From NCBI GenBank assembly GCA_050012855.1, contig JBEKGJ010000019.1, positions 1 to 64,000 on the forward strand: DNA of 64,000 nucleotides, written 5' to 3'. Source of the stretch: JAJXZJ01 sp050012855 (GTDB taxonomy: Bacteria; Verrucomicrobiota; Verrucomicrobiia; Limisphaerales; J093). Below the pieces are notes generated by a model. It worked only from the letters and a program-made list of their open reading frames with translations, did not search any database and was not told the origin of the DNA. Every line of letters begins with the position of its first letter. The first letter of the stretch is position 1. Positions 53,781 to 62,143 of this stretch are shown here, piece after piece. The translations under genes and the position numbers were made by a program.

Positions 53781-53865
53781 GGGCGCGTGGTGGAATTGGC
53801 AGACACGAAGGATTTAGGTTCCTTTGGCGAAAGCCGTGCAGGTTCAAGTCCTGTCGCGCCCACCA
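53781..53865 (+). tRNA. tRNA-Leu (anticodon UAG)
   Basis: The 85-base gene folds with acceptor stem GGGCGCG/CGCGCCC, a D-arm GTGGTGGAATTGGCAGAC, anticodon stem AAGGA/TCCTT around loop TTTAGGT (anticodon TAG), a short variable arm with GGCGAAAGCC, a T-arm GGTTCAAGTCC and an encoded CCA. The long variable arm and TAG anticodon identify it as a CUA-reading leucine tRNA. Confidence 0.93.
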
Positions 53866-54497
53866 AACCGGTAATGTTTGGGTGCCCCGCTGGTGGAGTG
53901 GGCACCGGCGATCTCTCCCATCGTGTCCTTGTCCAGATGAAACTTGGCGCCGACAACCACAACAGAGCATTGTCGCGCGGTTCAAGCGGGGCTGGTCCAA
54001 GCACAGGATTGCGCGGGATCGGGCCTTGGACTGGGCCATGGTGCGCAAATGCCTGGCTGGCGCGGCTCCCCAATCACCCATCCCGTAAACCGGGTCGGTG
54101 GCGCGTGGCGATGGGCAGTCTGCGGCAGCATTTGGCCAAAAAGCATGGCGGCTCTCCGCTCCAACGGTTCGGCAGCCTCAAGAACCTCAACCAGCGTCTT
54201 GGGGAGTGCTTCCGCTGTTCCGAACTGGGCAACAAAGCTTTTTCGACCGCCCCGTGCCAAATCCGCCTCGTTGACTCTTCCTCAAGCCCGCGCTGTCAAC
54301 GGTCGCCAGGTTCAAACCGCCGAACCTCCGTTCAAACGACCTGACTCCGGGCCGGCACCGCTTCGCCCTCTCACGCCCTCACAAAAACCGGTTTCGGATC
54401 ACCCCCACCCTTGACGCAGATTCCAGCGGCCATTCCTCGGGGCTGATGCGCCAGAATGTCGCTTGTTCTGTGCCGGGAGACTGCTATTGTGTGACCC
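53866..54497. other. Intergenic stretch downstream of tRNA-Leu, no gene accepted
   Basis: About 630 bases with overlapping open frames in several registers (for example 53944-54414, plus) whose translations are Ala/Arg/Pro-rich and match nothing. This may be decayed element DNA left after integration at the tRNA. Confidence 0.4.
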
Positions 54498-55388
54498 GTG
54501 AAACAATTGTCCTTCGATGACCTGGCACGGCTCCCCGTGCTCCAGTTCTACGAGGCGGCGTTTCGCAAGGCGACCGGGGTGCCGCTCAAGATCGTTTCCC
54601 CGGACGAGCCCCAGCGGCGACTGAGTTTCGGTGAAGCGGAAAACGCCTTTTGCGCGCTGATCGCCAGGACGCCGGCAGGGTGCGAGGCGTGCCGGGAAAC
54701 CCAGGCGCGCGCCCAACGCGGTGCGGCAAAAAGACTCGGTCCCCAGCAAGTCTTCTGCTTCGCCGGGCTGACGGACGTGGCCGTGCCGGTGTTAATTGAG
54801 GGACGGCACGTGGCGACCTTGATGAGCGGGCAGATCTTCCGTCGAGAACCGACCGAACGCGATTTCACCATGGTGCTCCACATCCTTCAAGGCGGACAGG
54901 GGGCCGATTGGGAGAAGAAAGCCCGCCAGGCCTATTTCGACACGCCCGTGGTCACTGCGGAGCGGTTTCAGGCGATCATTCAGTTGCTGAACATGTTCGC
55001 GCATTATCTGGCCGACTACGCCAGCCGCCACGTGATTGGCAGTTCCGATGCCGAGCCTCACGCGGTGGCCACCGCCAAGCAGTTTGTCCAGGCCCATGTC
55101 GAGGAACCCATCACCCTGGAGCAGGTGGTCCAACACGTTCACGTCAGCCGGTTTTACTTCTGCAAATTGTTCAAGAAGGCCACCGGCATGACGCTGACCG
55201 ACTATGTGACTCGTGTCCGCATCGAAAAGGCCAAATCGCTGCTCGTGGATCCCTCGCGTCGCATCTCCGAGGTGGTCTTCGCGGCGGGTTTCGGGTCCAT
55301 CCCACGGTTCAACAGCGTGTTCAAACGCCTGGTCGGCATGCCGCCGACGGAATATCGGGCCACGCTGCGCTCGCAGTTGCCGGTCTGA
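54498..55388 (+). CDS. PocR-domain AraC-family transcription regulator
   Basis: GTG 54498 starts a 296-residue regulator. The N-terminal half is a PocR sensor domain: NAFCALIARTPAGCEACRET, with the conserved Cys cluster, and VFCFAGLTDVAVPVLIEGRH. The C-terminal 100 residues are an AraC double helix-turn-helix (EEPITLEQVVQHVHVSRFYF, RIEKAKSLLVDPSRRISEVV, PRFNSVFKRLVGMPPTEYR). PocR domains bind small hydrocarbon-like ligands in studied cases. It lies about 360 bases upstream of the cytochrome cluster and could control it, but no operator is recognised. Confidence 0.88.
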   Translation: MKQLSFDDLARLPVLQFYEAAFRKATGVPLKIVSPDEPQRRLSFGEAENAFCALIARTPAGCEACRETQARAQRGAAKRLGPQQVFCFAGLTDVAVPVLIEGRHVATLMSGQIFRREPTERDFTMVLHILQGGQGADWEKKARQAYFDTPVVTAERFQAIIQLLNMFAHYLADYASRHVIGSSDAEPHAVATAKQFVQAHVEEPITLEQVVQHVHVSRFYFCKLFKKATGMTLTDYVTRVRIEKAKSLLVDPSRRISEVVFAAGFGSIPRFNSVFKRLVGMPPTEYRATLRSQLPV

Positions 55389-55749
55389 AACCAGATTCCC
55401 GGCGTGCCGGGCGCCGCTTCTCGTTCGCGTGTTCAGGGCGCGGTAGATTCCAACCTCCCGGTTTCCACGAATTGGAGTTTGTCGCCTGGTCATCGGCGCC
55501 GTGGCGGCGGTCGCTCCGGTCACACCAATAGCCAATGAGTAATAGCCAACCGGCAAGTAGCCGGGCGGCGCTTCGTTTCGCTATAAACACCATGCTGTCA
55601 AGAGCGGCACGGGTGATCGGATCGTGGCCGGCGGCCGTTCGCGAGCAGCGGTTACAGGCGAACACAGCAAAACGAATTTGCCGGGAATGTGGCCGAGGAC
55701 GTGGAGTCAGCGGCGCGCTTCCCAGGCGCAAACAACAACCGGAGAAATT
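55389..55749. other. Intergenic leader before the cytochrome cluster
   Basis: About 360 bases without a gene. A TATAAA lies at 55581 without a good partner. GGAG at 55741 is the ribosome site of the next gene. Confidence 0.35.
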
Positions 55750-56106
55750 ATGAATTGGCCCAGTTCAATGAAACGGCGGTGGCGGACGGGCGCCGGCCTC
55801 GCACTGATCACCGCGGCGGTCCTCGCGGTGTCCGGCGCGTTGGCGCTGAGTGCGGACGCCCCGGCGGACAACCAGGCGGAAGCGAAAGCGGCAAAAAAAC
55901 CGGCGGCCAAACCCTCCAGGAAAAAACTGACCGGGCAGGAATTGTACGCGATCAACTGCAATCGCTGTCATCCCGAGCGCTACCCGACGGAGTGGAACCC
56001 GAGCCAGTGGAAGACGCTCCTGCTCCACATGCGGGTGCGGGCCAACCTCCCCGCCAAACAGGCGAAGGCAATTCTCAGGTATCTCCAGGAGGACGCGGGC
56101 AACTAG
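55750..56106 (+). CDS. Small monoheme c-type cytochrome
   Basis: ATG 55750 (GGAG six bases before) gives 118 residues: a Sec signal (residues about 15-36), an Ala/Lys-rich linker and a single heme-binding motif CNRCH near residue 75, then a Trp-containing helix (WNPSQWKTLLLHMRVRANLP) that could supply an axial ligand Met. Periplasmic electron carrier is likely. It is the first of seven genes in the cluster that runs to 63532. Confidence 0.75.
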   Translation: MNWPSSMKRRWRTGAGLALITAAVLAVSGALALSADAPADNQAEAKAAKKPAAKPSRKKLTGQELYAINCNRCHPERYPTEWNPSQWKTLLLHMRVRANLPAKQAKAILRYLQEDAGN

Positions 56107-56124
56107 CCAATCGAGGAGTTATTC

Positions 56125-57528
56125 ATGAAAAACCATTCTTCGATTTGCAGTGTTGTTGCCGCGGGTTGCGCACTCGGCCTCGCCTTGCCCCGCCAAGCGT
56201 GGGCCACCGTCAGTGATGACGATTTCAATGCGTTGAAAAAGATCGTCCAGCAGTTGGGCGACAAGGTCCAGAAGTTGGAGCAGGGGCACGAACAGGACCA
56301 GCAGGTCCACCAACAAGACCAGCAGAAAATCGAGCAACTCCAACAGCAGTTGGGCGTCACGCAGCAGCTTGCCACCAACGCGGTCCAGAAAGCCGAGGCC
56401 GCCGCTCAGGTGCAACCGGTGCATCCGCTTCCGGCCGGTCCGGCCGCGACGCACAATTTCACCCTGGCCGGCGACGCCGAAGTGGTCTTCGGCCGGGTTT
56501 CGGGGCAACACAGCGCCTTCGCGTTGGCGGATTTTGCGCCCATCTTCCTGTATCGGGCCAACGACAACATCCTCTTCGAGGCTGGGTTCGACTTCATGCT
56601 GGCCAATAACGCGCCGGCCGCTTCCGGCACCGCCTATGGGTTCGATCTCAGCTTCGCGACGATTGATTACCTGCTGAACGATTACGTGACGGTGGTGGCG
56701 GGCAACATGCTGCTGCCACTCGGGACCTACTCCGAGCGCAGTGCCGGCTGGCTCAACAAATTCCCCGACAATCCTCTGCCGCGCGGCCTGCTGCCGGGCA
56801 ACGGAATCGGCGCGCAGTTGCGCGGCGCTCTGCCGGTGGGCGACCGCGGCCAGATGGTCACTTACTCGATCTACGGAGCCAATGGACCGTCTTCCGTGGA
56901 TGGCACCGGCAACTCCGGCTCGCTCGACCTCGGCGGCAATGTGGGCGTCTTGTCCGGAGCCACCAGCCTGCCACGGCAGTACGGTTACGGTTTGCCAGGC
57001 ACGACCTTTTCGACCCTGGGCAACTTGCACTCAGACCCCAGCGGCGGTGGGCGGGTGGGCTGGTTTTATCCGTGGAAACCGCACTATGACTTGGAACTGG
57101 GCGTTTCGGGCCAGACCGGCGAGTGGAACGACCTGGGCAATCGCTGGTCGGCCGTCGTCGTTGACGCCACCTTGCACGTCAGCCCTTATGTCGAGGTCAA
57201 GGGCGAGTTCATCAACACCTGGGTGGACACGAGCGATCTGGGAACGATTCGCCCGAATGGCTGGTGGGTGCAGGCCGGCTACAAGTTCTCCGGCTTGAAC
57301 CTCGACCTCCCCCTCGTGAACAACGTCGAGCTGGTTGGCCGCTATGACCAGTCGAACGACGCCCTGGCGCCGAGCACCAAGACCGACCGCTACACGGCGG
57401 GCTTCATTTATTACTTTTCCAACACCCTGTTGTTCGAGGGAGATTACGAGTGGCTTAATAGTCGGGGTCCCAACGCCAATCTGTATCCGTCCAACGAACT
57501 TCTCTTCCAACTGTCCTATGGATTCTAA
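56125..57528 (+). CDS. Coiled-coil porin-like outer-membrane protein
   Basis: The 467-residue protein has a signal peptide (1-25), a coiled-coil stretch rich in Gln, Glu and Asp (residues about 32-85: HEQDQQVHQQDQQKIEQLQQ), and about 350 residues of alternating hydrophobic strands with many Gly, Asn and Tyr, ending in LLFQLSYGF with a terminal Phe. That architecture fits an outer-membrane beta-barrel with a periplasmic coiled-coil stalk, as in phosphate-selective or DUF-type porins. It sits between the two small cytochromes, and could provide an outer-membrane route linked to electron transport. Confidence 0.7.
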   Translation: MKNHSSICSVVAAGCALGLALPRQAWATVSDDDFNALKKIVQQLGDKVQKLEQGHEQDQQVHQQDQQKIEQLQQQLGVTQQLATNAVQKAEAAAQVQPVHPLPAGPAATHNFTLAGDAEVVFGRVSGQHSAFALADFAPIFLYRANDNILFEAGFDFMLANNAPAASGTAYGFDLSFATIDYLLNDYVTVVAGNMLLPLGTYSERSAGWLNKFPDNPLPRGLLPGNGIGAQLRGALPVGDRGQMVTYSIYGANGPSSVDGTGNSGSLDLGGNVGVLSGATSLPRQYGYGLPGTTFSTLGNLHSDPSGGGRVGWFYPWKPHYDLELGVSGQTGEWNDLGNRWSAVVVDATLHVSPYVEVKGEFINTWVDTSDLGTIRPNGWWVQAGYKFSGLNLDLPLVNNVELVGRYDQSNDALAPSTKTDRYTAGFIYYFSNTLLFEGDYEWLNSRGPNANLYPSNELLFQLSYGF

Positions 57529-57547
57529 CCGAACCAAAACGTCAAAT

Positions 57548-58024
57548 ATGAAAACAAACAATCGTTTTGCCCTGGTCCTCCTGAGCGTGGCCGCGCTTGC
57601 CTCTTTCGGGGCGTGCGTGGCCCGTGGCGCGGATGAACCCCTGGATGCCGAAACCAAAGCGCGGGTCGAGCGCTTTGAAAAGGGCCCCGCAACCGTTGAT
57701 ATCTCCAAATACCCGGACGGCATCAAAGAGAACTACGAAACGTTCAGCGCCAAGTGCTCCCAGTGCCACAAGCTGAGCCGGCCGATTAATTCGGACTACG
57801 CGACCCCGGACGAATGGTCACGCTACATCAAGCGCATGATGCACAAGCCCGGGTCAGGCATCAGCAACGCCGACGGCAAAAAAATCTACGAGTTCCTCGC
57901 GTATGACTCCAGTGTCCGCAAGAAGGCGATGCTGGACGCGAAACTGGCCAAGGCCACGCCGGAAGACAAGGCGTCGAATGAGAGCAAAATCAAGGAACTC
58001 CATACCAAGTACGACGACAAGTAA
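57548..58024 (+). CDS. Small c-type cytochrome or heme protein
   Basis: ATG 57548 begins a 158-residue exported protein with a signal sequence (residues about 6-27) and one heme motif CSQCHKL near residue 74. A Met-Met-His run (IKRMMHKPGSG) follows and may supply the sixth ligand. The C-terminus is Lys/Ala/Glu rich and helical. It resembles the first small cytochrome in layout and is tightly spaced after the porin-like gene. Confidence 0.75.
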   Translation: MKTNNRFALVLLSVAALASFGACVARGADEPLDAETKARVERFEKGPATVDISKYPDGIKENYETFSAKCSQCHKLSRPINSDYATPDEWSRYIKRMMHKPGSGISNADGKKIYEFLAYDSSVRKKAMLDAKLAKATPEDKASNESKIKELHTKYDDK

Positions 58025-58074
58025 CTCGTCCGCGCGAGCGCCCCGCCGGCAGGCTGTCAGCCGCGCGTTAGAAC

Positions 58075-59997
58075 ATGTCCTCGACCTTTCCAGTCGAACT
58101 GCCCGATGTGAAGTACTTCACACGGCAGGTCCTCTGCCGTGAGGGTTGCCCGGTCCGCACGGACTCCGGCGGTTACGTCCAGGCCATCGCGGAAGGACGT
58201 TACGAGGATGCCTACATCCTGGCTCGGACACCCAATCCATTTGCCTCGATCTGTGGCCGCGTCTGCGCGGCGCCGTGCGAGGCCAAATGCCGCCGCGGAG
58301 CGCTGGACGCGGCGGTTTCGATTCGTGCCTTGAAGCGGTTCGTTTGCGAGAAGTTCGGTGTCGAGTCAGACCGCTTTGATCTCGGTCGCGTCTATCCGGA
58401 TCTGCGGGGTCAACGCCGCGAGCGCATTGGCGGCGGGCGCAAGGTGGCGATCATCGGTGCCGGTCCAGCGGGCTTGTCGTGCGCCCACGAGCTGGCGTTG
58501 ATGGGCTTTGCGCCGACGGTGTTCGAGGCGCACGAGGTGGCGGGCGGCATGCTGGTGCTCGGCGTCCCGGAATACCGGCTGCCACGTGAGATTGTCCAGG
58601 CCGAGATCGAGGCCATCGAATCGCTGGGGGTGCAGATTCAACTCAACGCCCGGCTCGGCCGCGATTTCCTGCTGGCCGACCTGCCGCGGCAGGGTTTTGA
58701 GGCGGTCTTCCTCGGCATTGGCGCGCACAAGAGCCGCGAGTTGAGCATCGAAGGCGTCCAACTCGACGGGGTGCTGCGCGCCATCGAGTTCCTCCTCAAC
58801 GTCAACCTTGGCTTCCGGGTGACGCTCGGCCGCAAGGTCGTTGTTATTGGCGGGGGCAATGTCGCCTTCGACGTGGCGCGCTCGGTTGTCCGTCAGGCCG
58901 AGAAGTTCGCCGGGATGAGCGAGGCGGAGTTGCGCGTCGCGCTGCACCAGGCCGCGGCGGCGCTGGAGGAATTGACCGCGCAGGACGCCGAGGCGCCCGA
59001 CGCCGTGCGTCTCGCGCTGGACGTGGCGCGCGAGGCCATCCGCAAAGGCGTGCCCGAAGTGCACATGTATTGTCTGGAAAGCCTCGACGAAATCCCGGCC
59101 GCGCGTGAGGAAATTGAGGAGGCGGAACGGGAAGGCATCCAGCTCCACACGCGCTACGGTCCGAAACGCATTCTCGGCCGCGACGGCAAAGTCAGCGGCA
59201 TCGAATTGATCAAGGCGAGCCGCGTGTTCGACGAGAACCGCCGCTTCAATCCGCAGTTCGCCGACGGCAGCGAGGAGACGGTCGCCTGCGACACCGTGGT
59301 GCTCGCCATCGGCCAGTCGGCGGATCTGACGTGGCTGCGGCCCGAAGACAACCTGAAGGTGACCCCGCGCGGTACGCTGCAGACCGATCCGCAAACGATG
59401 GCGACTTCGCGGCCCGACGTGTTTGCCGGCGGCGACGTGGCGTTCGGACCCCGCATCATCATCACCGCGGTGGCCGAAGGCAAACGGGCGGCGCGAGCGA
59501 TCGCGAAGCACCTCACTGGCCACGAACCGGCCGAGCCGTGCCAGGCGCGCGTGACCATCTACAACCCGTTGCAGTACCGGATGAAGCCGGATTACGAGAA
59601 GCGGGTCCGCCGTCCGCCGCCGACGCTGCCGCTGGACCGCCGCATCGGGATCGCCGAAGTGGAATTGAGTTATCCGGAAGCCGGTGCGCAGGAGCAGGCG
59701 GTTCGCTGCCTGAAATGCCACATCGGCCCGGTGTTCAACGGCGACGAATGCATCCTCTGCGGCGGCTGTGCGGATGTTTGCCCGGAGTTTTGCCTGCGGC
59801 TGGTAGATGCCGCCAGCCTGCGCGGCGACGACCGATTGCCGGCCGCGTTCCTGGCGCGCTACGGACGCGTGCCCGGGCGTGGCGAGCAAGGCGCGATCAT
59901 CAAGGACGAGACACGCTGCATTCGCTGCGGTCTGTGTGCCGCGCGTTGTCCCACCGGCGCGATCACGATGGAGCGGGTGGAACTGGTGCCGGCGTGA
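58075..59997 (+). CDS. GltD-like FAD/NAD(P)-dependent iron-sulfur oxidoreductase
   Basis: The 640-residue protein starts with a GltD-like N-terminal cluster region (CREGCPVRTDSGGYVQAI, and ICGRVCAAPCEAKCRRGALD) that binds 4Fe-4S clusters, then an FAD-binding fold (IIGAGPAGLSCAHELALMGF near residue 130), an NAD(P)-binding fold (VVIGGGNVAFDVARSV near residue 260), and a C-terminal 2x 4Fe-4S ferredoxin domain (CILCGGCADVCPEFC, CIRCGLCAARCPTGAI). It resembles glutamate synthase small subunit or the catalytic parts of electron-bifurcating flavoproteins. Placement directly before Rieske and cytochrome b genes points to linking NAD(P)H or ferredoxin with the quinone pool. No signal peptide, so it acts in the cytoplasm. 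Confidence 0.88.
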   Translation: MSSTFPVELPDVKYFTRQVLCREGCPVRTDSGGYVQAIAEGRYEDAYILARTPNPFASICGRVCAAPCEAKCRRGALDAAVSIRALKRFVCEKFGVESDRFDLGRVYPDLRGQRRERIGGGRKVAIIGAGPAGLSCAHELALMGFAPTVFEAHEVAGGMLVLGVPEYRLPREIVQAEIEAIESLGVQIQLNARLGRDFLLADLPRQGFEAVFLGIGAHKSRELSIEGVQLDGVLRAIEFLLNVNLGFRVTLGRKVVVIGGGNVAFDVARSVVRQAEKFAGMSEAELRVALHQAAAALEELTAQDAEAPDAVRLALDVAREAIRKGVPEVHMYCLESLDEIPAAREEIEEAEREGIQLHTRYGPKRILGRDGKVSGIELIKASRVFDENRRFNPQFADGSEETVACDTVVLAIGQSADLTWLRPEDNLKVTPRGTLQTDPQTMATSRPDVFAGGDVAFGPRIIITAVAEGKRAARAIAKHLTGHEPAEPCQARVTIYNPLQYRMKPDYEKRVRRPPPTLPLDRRIGIAEVELSYPEAGAQEQAVRCLKCHIGPVFNGDECILCGGCADVCPEFCLRLVDAASLRGDDRLPAAFLARYGRVPGRGEQGAIIKDETRCIRCGLCAARCPTGAITMERVELVPA

Positions 59998-60160
59998 ACT
60001 GCCCATCCGAAATGCCCATGTCGAAGCCAGCAACCAATCCAACCGACGAGGCCCGCCGAACGGCGCGCGGGCTTGCGCCTGCTTCAGTCGTGAGTCGGCG
60101 GACGAGGAAACAACCTCCAGGCTGCCGGCGGGCAGCGATGGGTTTCGGATTCCGGATTGC

Positions 60161-60631
60161 ATGAACCACCTTCCTTCCACCCCCGGCGTTCCCCGCCGGA
60201 GTTTCCTCCAACTCTCGCTTGGCTGGATGGCGGCCACCTTCGCGACCGCCGCTTCGACCGTGGCGGCCGTACGGTTTCTGGTGCCCAACGTGCTGTACGA
60301 GCCGAGCGAGCGCTTCAAGGCGGGCAAGCCGGAGGATTACCCGGACGGCGCGGTGACCTTCCTGGAAAACGAGCAGGTCTTTCTCCTTCGCAAAGGCAAC
60401 ACCTTCCGCTGTCTGTCCGCGGTTTGCACGCACCTGGGCTGCACCGTTAATCGTGCCGACCACGGCTACCACTGCCCCTGCCACGGCAGTGTGTTCAACG
60501 ACCAGGGCGAAGTCGAAGGCGGCCCGGCCCCGCACCCGTTGCCGTGGTTCCAGGTGACGCTCAGCAAGGACGAGCGGTTGCTGGTGGACAAAAGCAAGGT
60601 GGTTTCCTCGGACAAACCCCTGGTGGTATGA
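60161..60631 (+). CDS. Rieske iron-sulfur protein of a bc-type complex
   Basis: ATG 60161 gives 156 residues; the long frame upstream is a shadow. A twin-arginine signal and anchor (PRRSFLQLSLGWMAATFATA) precede the 2Fe-2S domain with CTHLGC (89-94) and CPCHGS (105-110), in which two Cys and two His bind the cluster. It is a small variant typical of menaquinol:cytochrome c reductases. The stop overlaps the cytochrome b ATG. Confidence 0.9.
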   Translation: MNHLPSTPGVPRRSFLQLSLGWMAATFATAASTVAAVRFLVPNVLYEPSERFKAGKPEDYPDGAVTFLENEQVFLLRKGNTFRCLSAVCTHLGCTVNRADHGYHCPCHGSVFNDQGEVEGGPAPHPLPWFQVTLSKDERLLVDKSKVVSSDKPLVV

Positions 60632-61914
60632 ACGTGCCGCTGCCCAAACGAATCTGGCAGGCGTTCGCCCGCACGCGCGTCGGCCGCTCGATCTTCCGCG
60701 TCGGCCTGCCGGAGAGCAACCTGGAGCGGTCGCAGGCGATGGTGTCCAGCTTCCTGCTGCACGTGCAGCCGGCCAAGGTCCACCGCCATTCCCTCCGCGC
60801 CGCCTACTCGCTTGGCCTGGGGCTGATCACGCTCTACCTGTTCCTGATCCTGATCGGCACCGGCGTGCTGCTCATGTTCTACTACGTGCCGAGCACCCAG
60901 CAGGCCTACGACGCGATGAAGGACCTCCAGTTCGTCGTCTCCGCCGGCCTGCTCATGCGCAACATGCACCGCTGGGCCGCTCACTTGATGGTGTTGTTTG
61001 TCATGCTGCACCTGTGCCGCGTCTTTTACACCGGCGCCTACAAACGGCCGCGCGAGTTCAACTGGCTCCTTGGGGTCGGTCTGTTTCTCCTGACGGTGGC
61101 GCTGAGTTTTACCGGTTACCTGCTGCCGTGGGACCAACTCGCGTTCTGGGCCATCAAAGTCGGCACCAGCATTGCCGGTTACGCGCCCGTCATTGGCCAG
61201 AAGCTTCGGTTCCTGATGCTGGGCGGACACACGGTCGGCCAGGAGGCGCTCATCCGGTTCTACGTGCTCCACGTCATCGTGCTGCCGGGCTTGGCCGTCC
61301 TGATGATCGCCCTGCACCTCTGGCGCGTACGCAAGGACGGCGGGTTGTCGCGCCCCGATGAGCCCGGTGACGTCGTCGAACAGATCGAACTGGGCCAGTT
61401 GCCAACCAACAAAACCTACGGCCTGATGGAGCTGGCGCGCGGCACCACGCCGCAAGTCGGCCGGGATCCGGAGGACGAAGTGTTTTCCTGGCCGCATCTG
61501 GTGTTCCGCGAGTTGCTGCTGTTCCTGCTGGTGGTGGCGGTGGTGTTGTTCCTGGCGATCTTCTGGAACGCACCGCTGGAGGAATTTGCCAACCCGATCC
61601 ACCCGCCCAACCCCGCCAAGGCGCCGTGGTATTTTCTCGGCCTGCAGGAATTGGTGAGTTACTCGGCGTTCTGGGGCGGGGTGGTGGTGCCAGGGCTGCT
61701 GGTGACCGCGCTGGCGTTGCTCCCTTATCTCGACCGCCGGCGCGTCGGCATCGGCCGGTGGTTCGCCCGCGAGCGCTGGGTGGCCAACACGATCTTCACC
61801 GTCTGTCTGCTGGCGGCCATCGTCTTCACCGTCATCGGCTCGTTTTTCCGCGGCCCGAACTGGGGCTGGGTGGAGCCGTGGCAGAAACCGCCGGCGGTAT
61901 CGGAGGGATCCTGA
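60628..61914 (+). CDS. Cytochrome b (b6/subunit IV fused type)
   Basis: ATG 60628 gives 428 residues with eight or so membrane helices. The heme ligands are His114/His128 (RNMHRWAAHLMVLFVMLHL) and His215/His230 (FYVLHVIVLP...IALHLWRVRK); the second pair has 14 intervening residues, as in b6-type proteins. No Cys equivalent to the one that holds heme c' in b6f complexes is present. KAPWYFLGLQEL is the quinol-oxidising PxWY-type motif. The C-terminal four-helix part is fused (not a separate subunit IV). Spacing and ATGA overlap show operon membership with the Rieske gene. Confidence 0.92.
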   Translation: MNVPLPKRIWQAFARTRVGRSIFRVGLPESNLERSQAMVSSFLLHVQPAKVHRHSLRAAYSLGLGLITLYLFLILIGTGVLLMFYYVPSTQQAYDAMKDLQFVVSAGLLMRNMHRWAAHLMVLFVMLHLCRVFYTGAYKRPREFNWLLGVGLFLLTVALSFTGYLLPWDQLAFWAIKVGTSIAGYAPVIGQKLRFLMLGGHTVGQEALIRFYVLHVIVLPGLAVLMIALHLWRVRKDGGLSRPDEPGDVVEQIELGQLPTNKTYGLMELARGTTPQVGRDPEDEVFSWPHLVFRELLLFLLVVAVVLFLAIFWNAPLEEFANPIHPPNPAKAPWYFLGLQELVSYSAFWGGVVVPGLLVTALALLPYLDRRRVGIGRWFARERWVANTIFTVCLLAAIVFTVIGSFFRGPNWGWVEPWQKPPAVSEGS

Positions 61915-62143
61915 TGCAATCCGAAAGCCGACAGCCTGGCGATGGCGGCGGATGGTTCGTGGCACGGTTCGCCCGACCGGTTGGGCCACCGACTTTCAAC
62001 CCGGCCCCCGCTGCGCCGTTCGACGCGTGGTGGATTTGGCAGCCCGCGCCACGGGGCCGGCGGCTTGACGGCCACGCCCGGTCCGGGTTTCCGATTTCGG
62101 GTTTCCTTCAGTTTTCGATTCTCGGCCTTCGGATTTGTCGCGC

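Noticed and set aside
53944..54414. 156-codon ORF after tRNA-Leu
   Set aside because: Competing frames on both strands are equally open, there is no ribosome site, and the translation matches no family.
60012..60164. 51-codon ORF before the Rieske gene
   Set aside because: It overlaps the Rieske start, has no ribosome site and no resemblance to a known protein.
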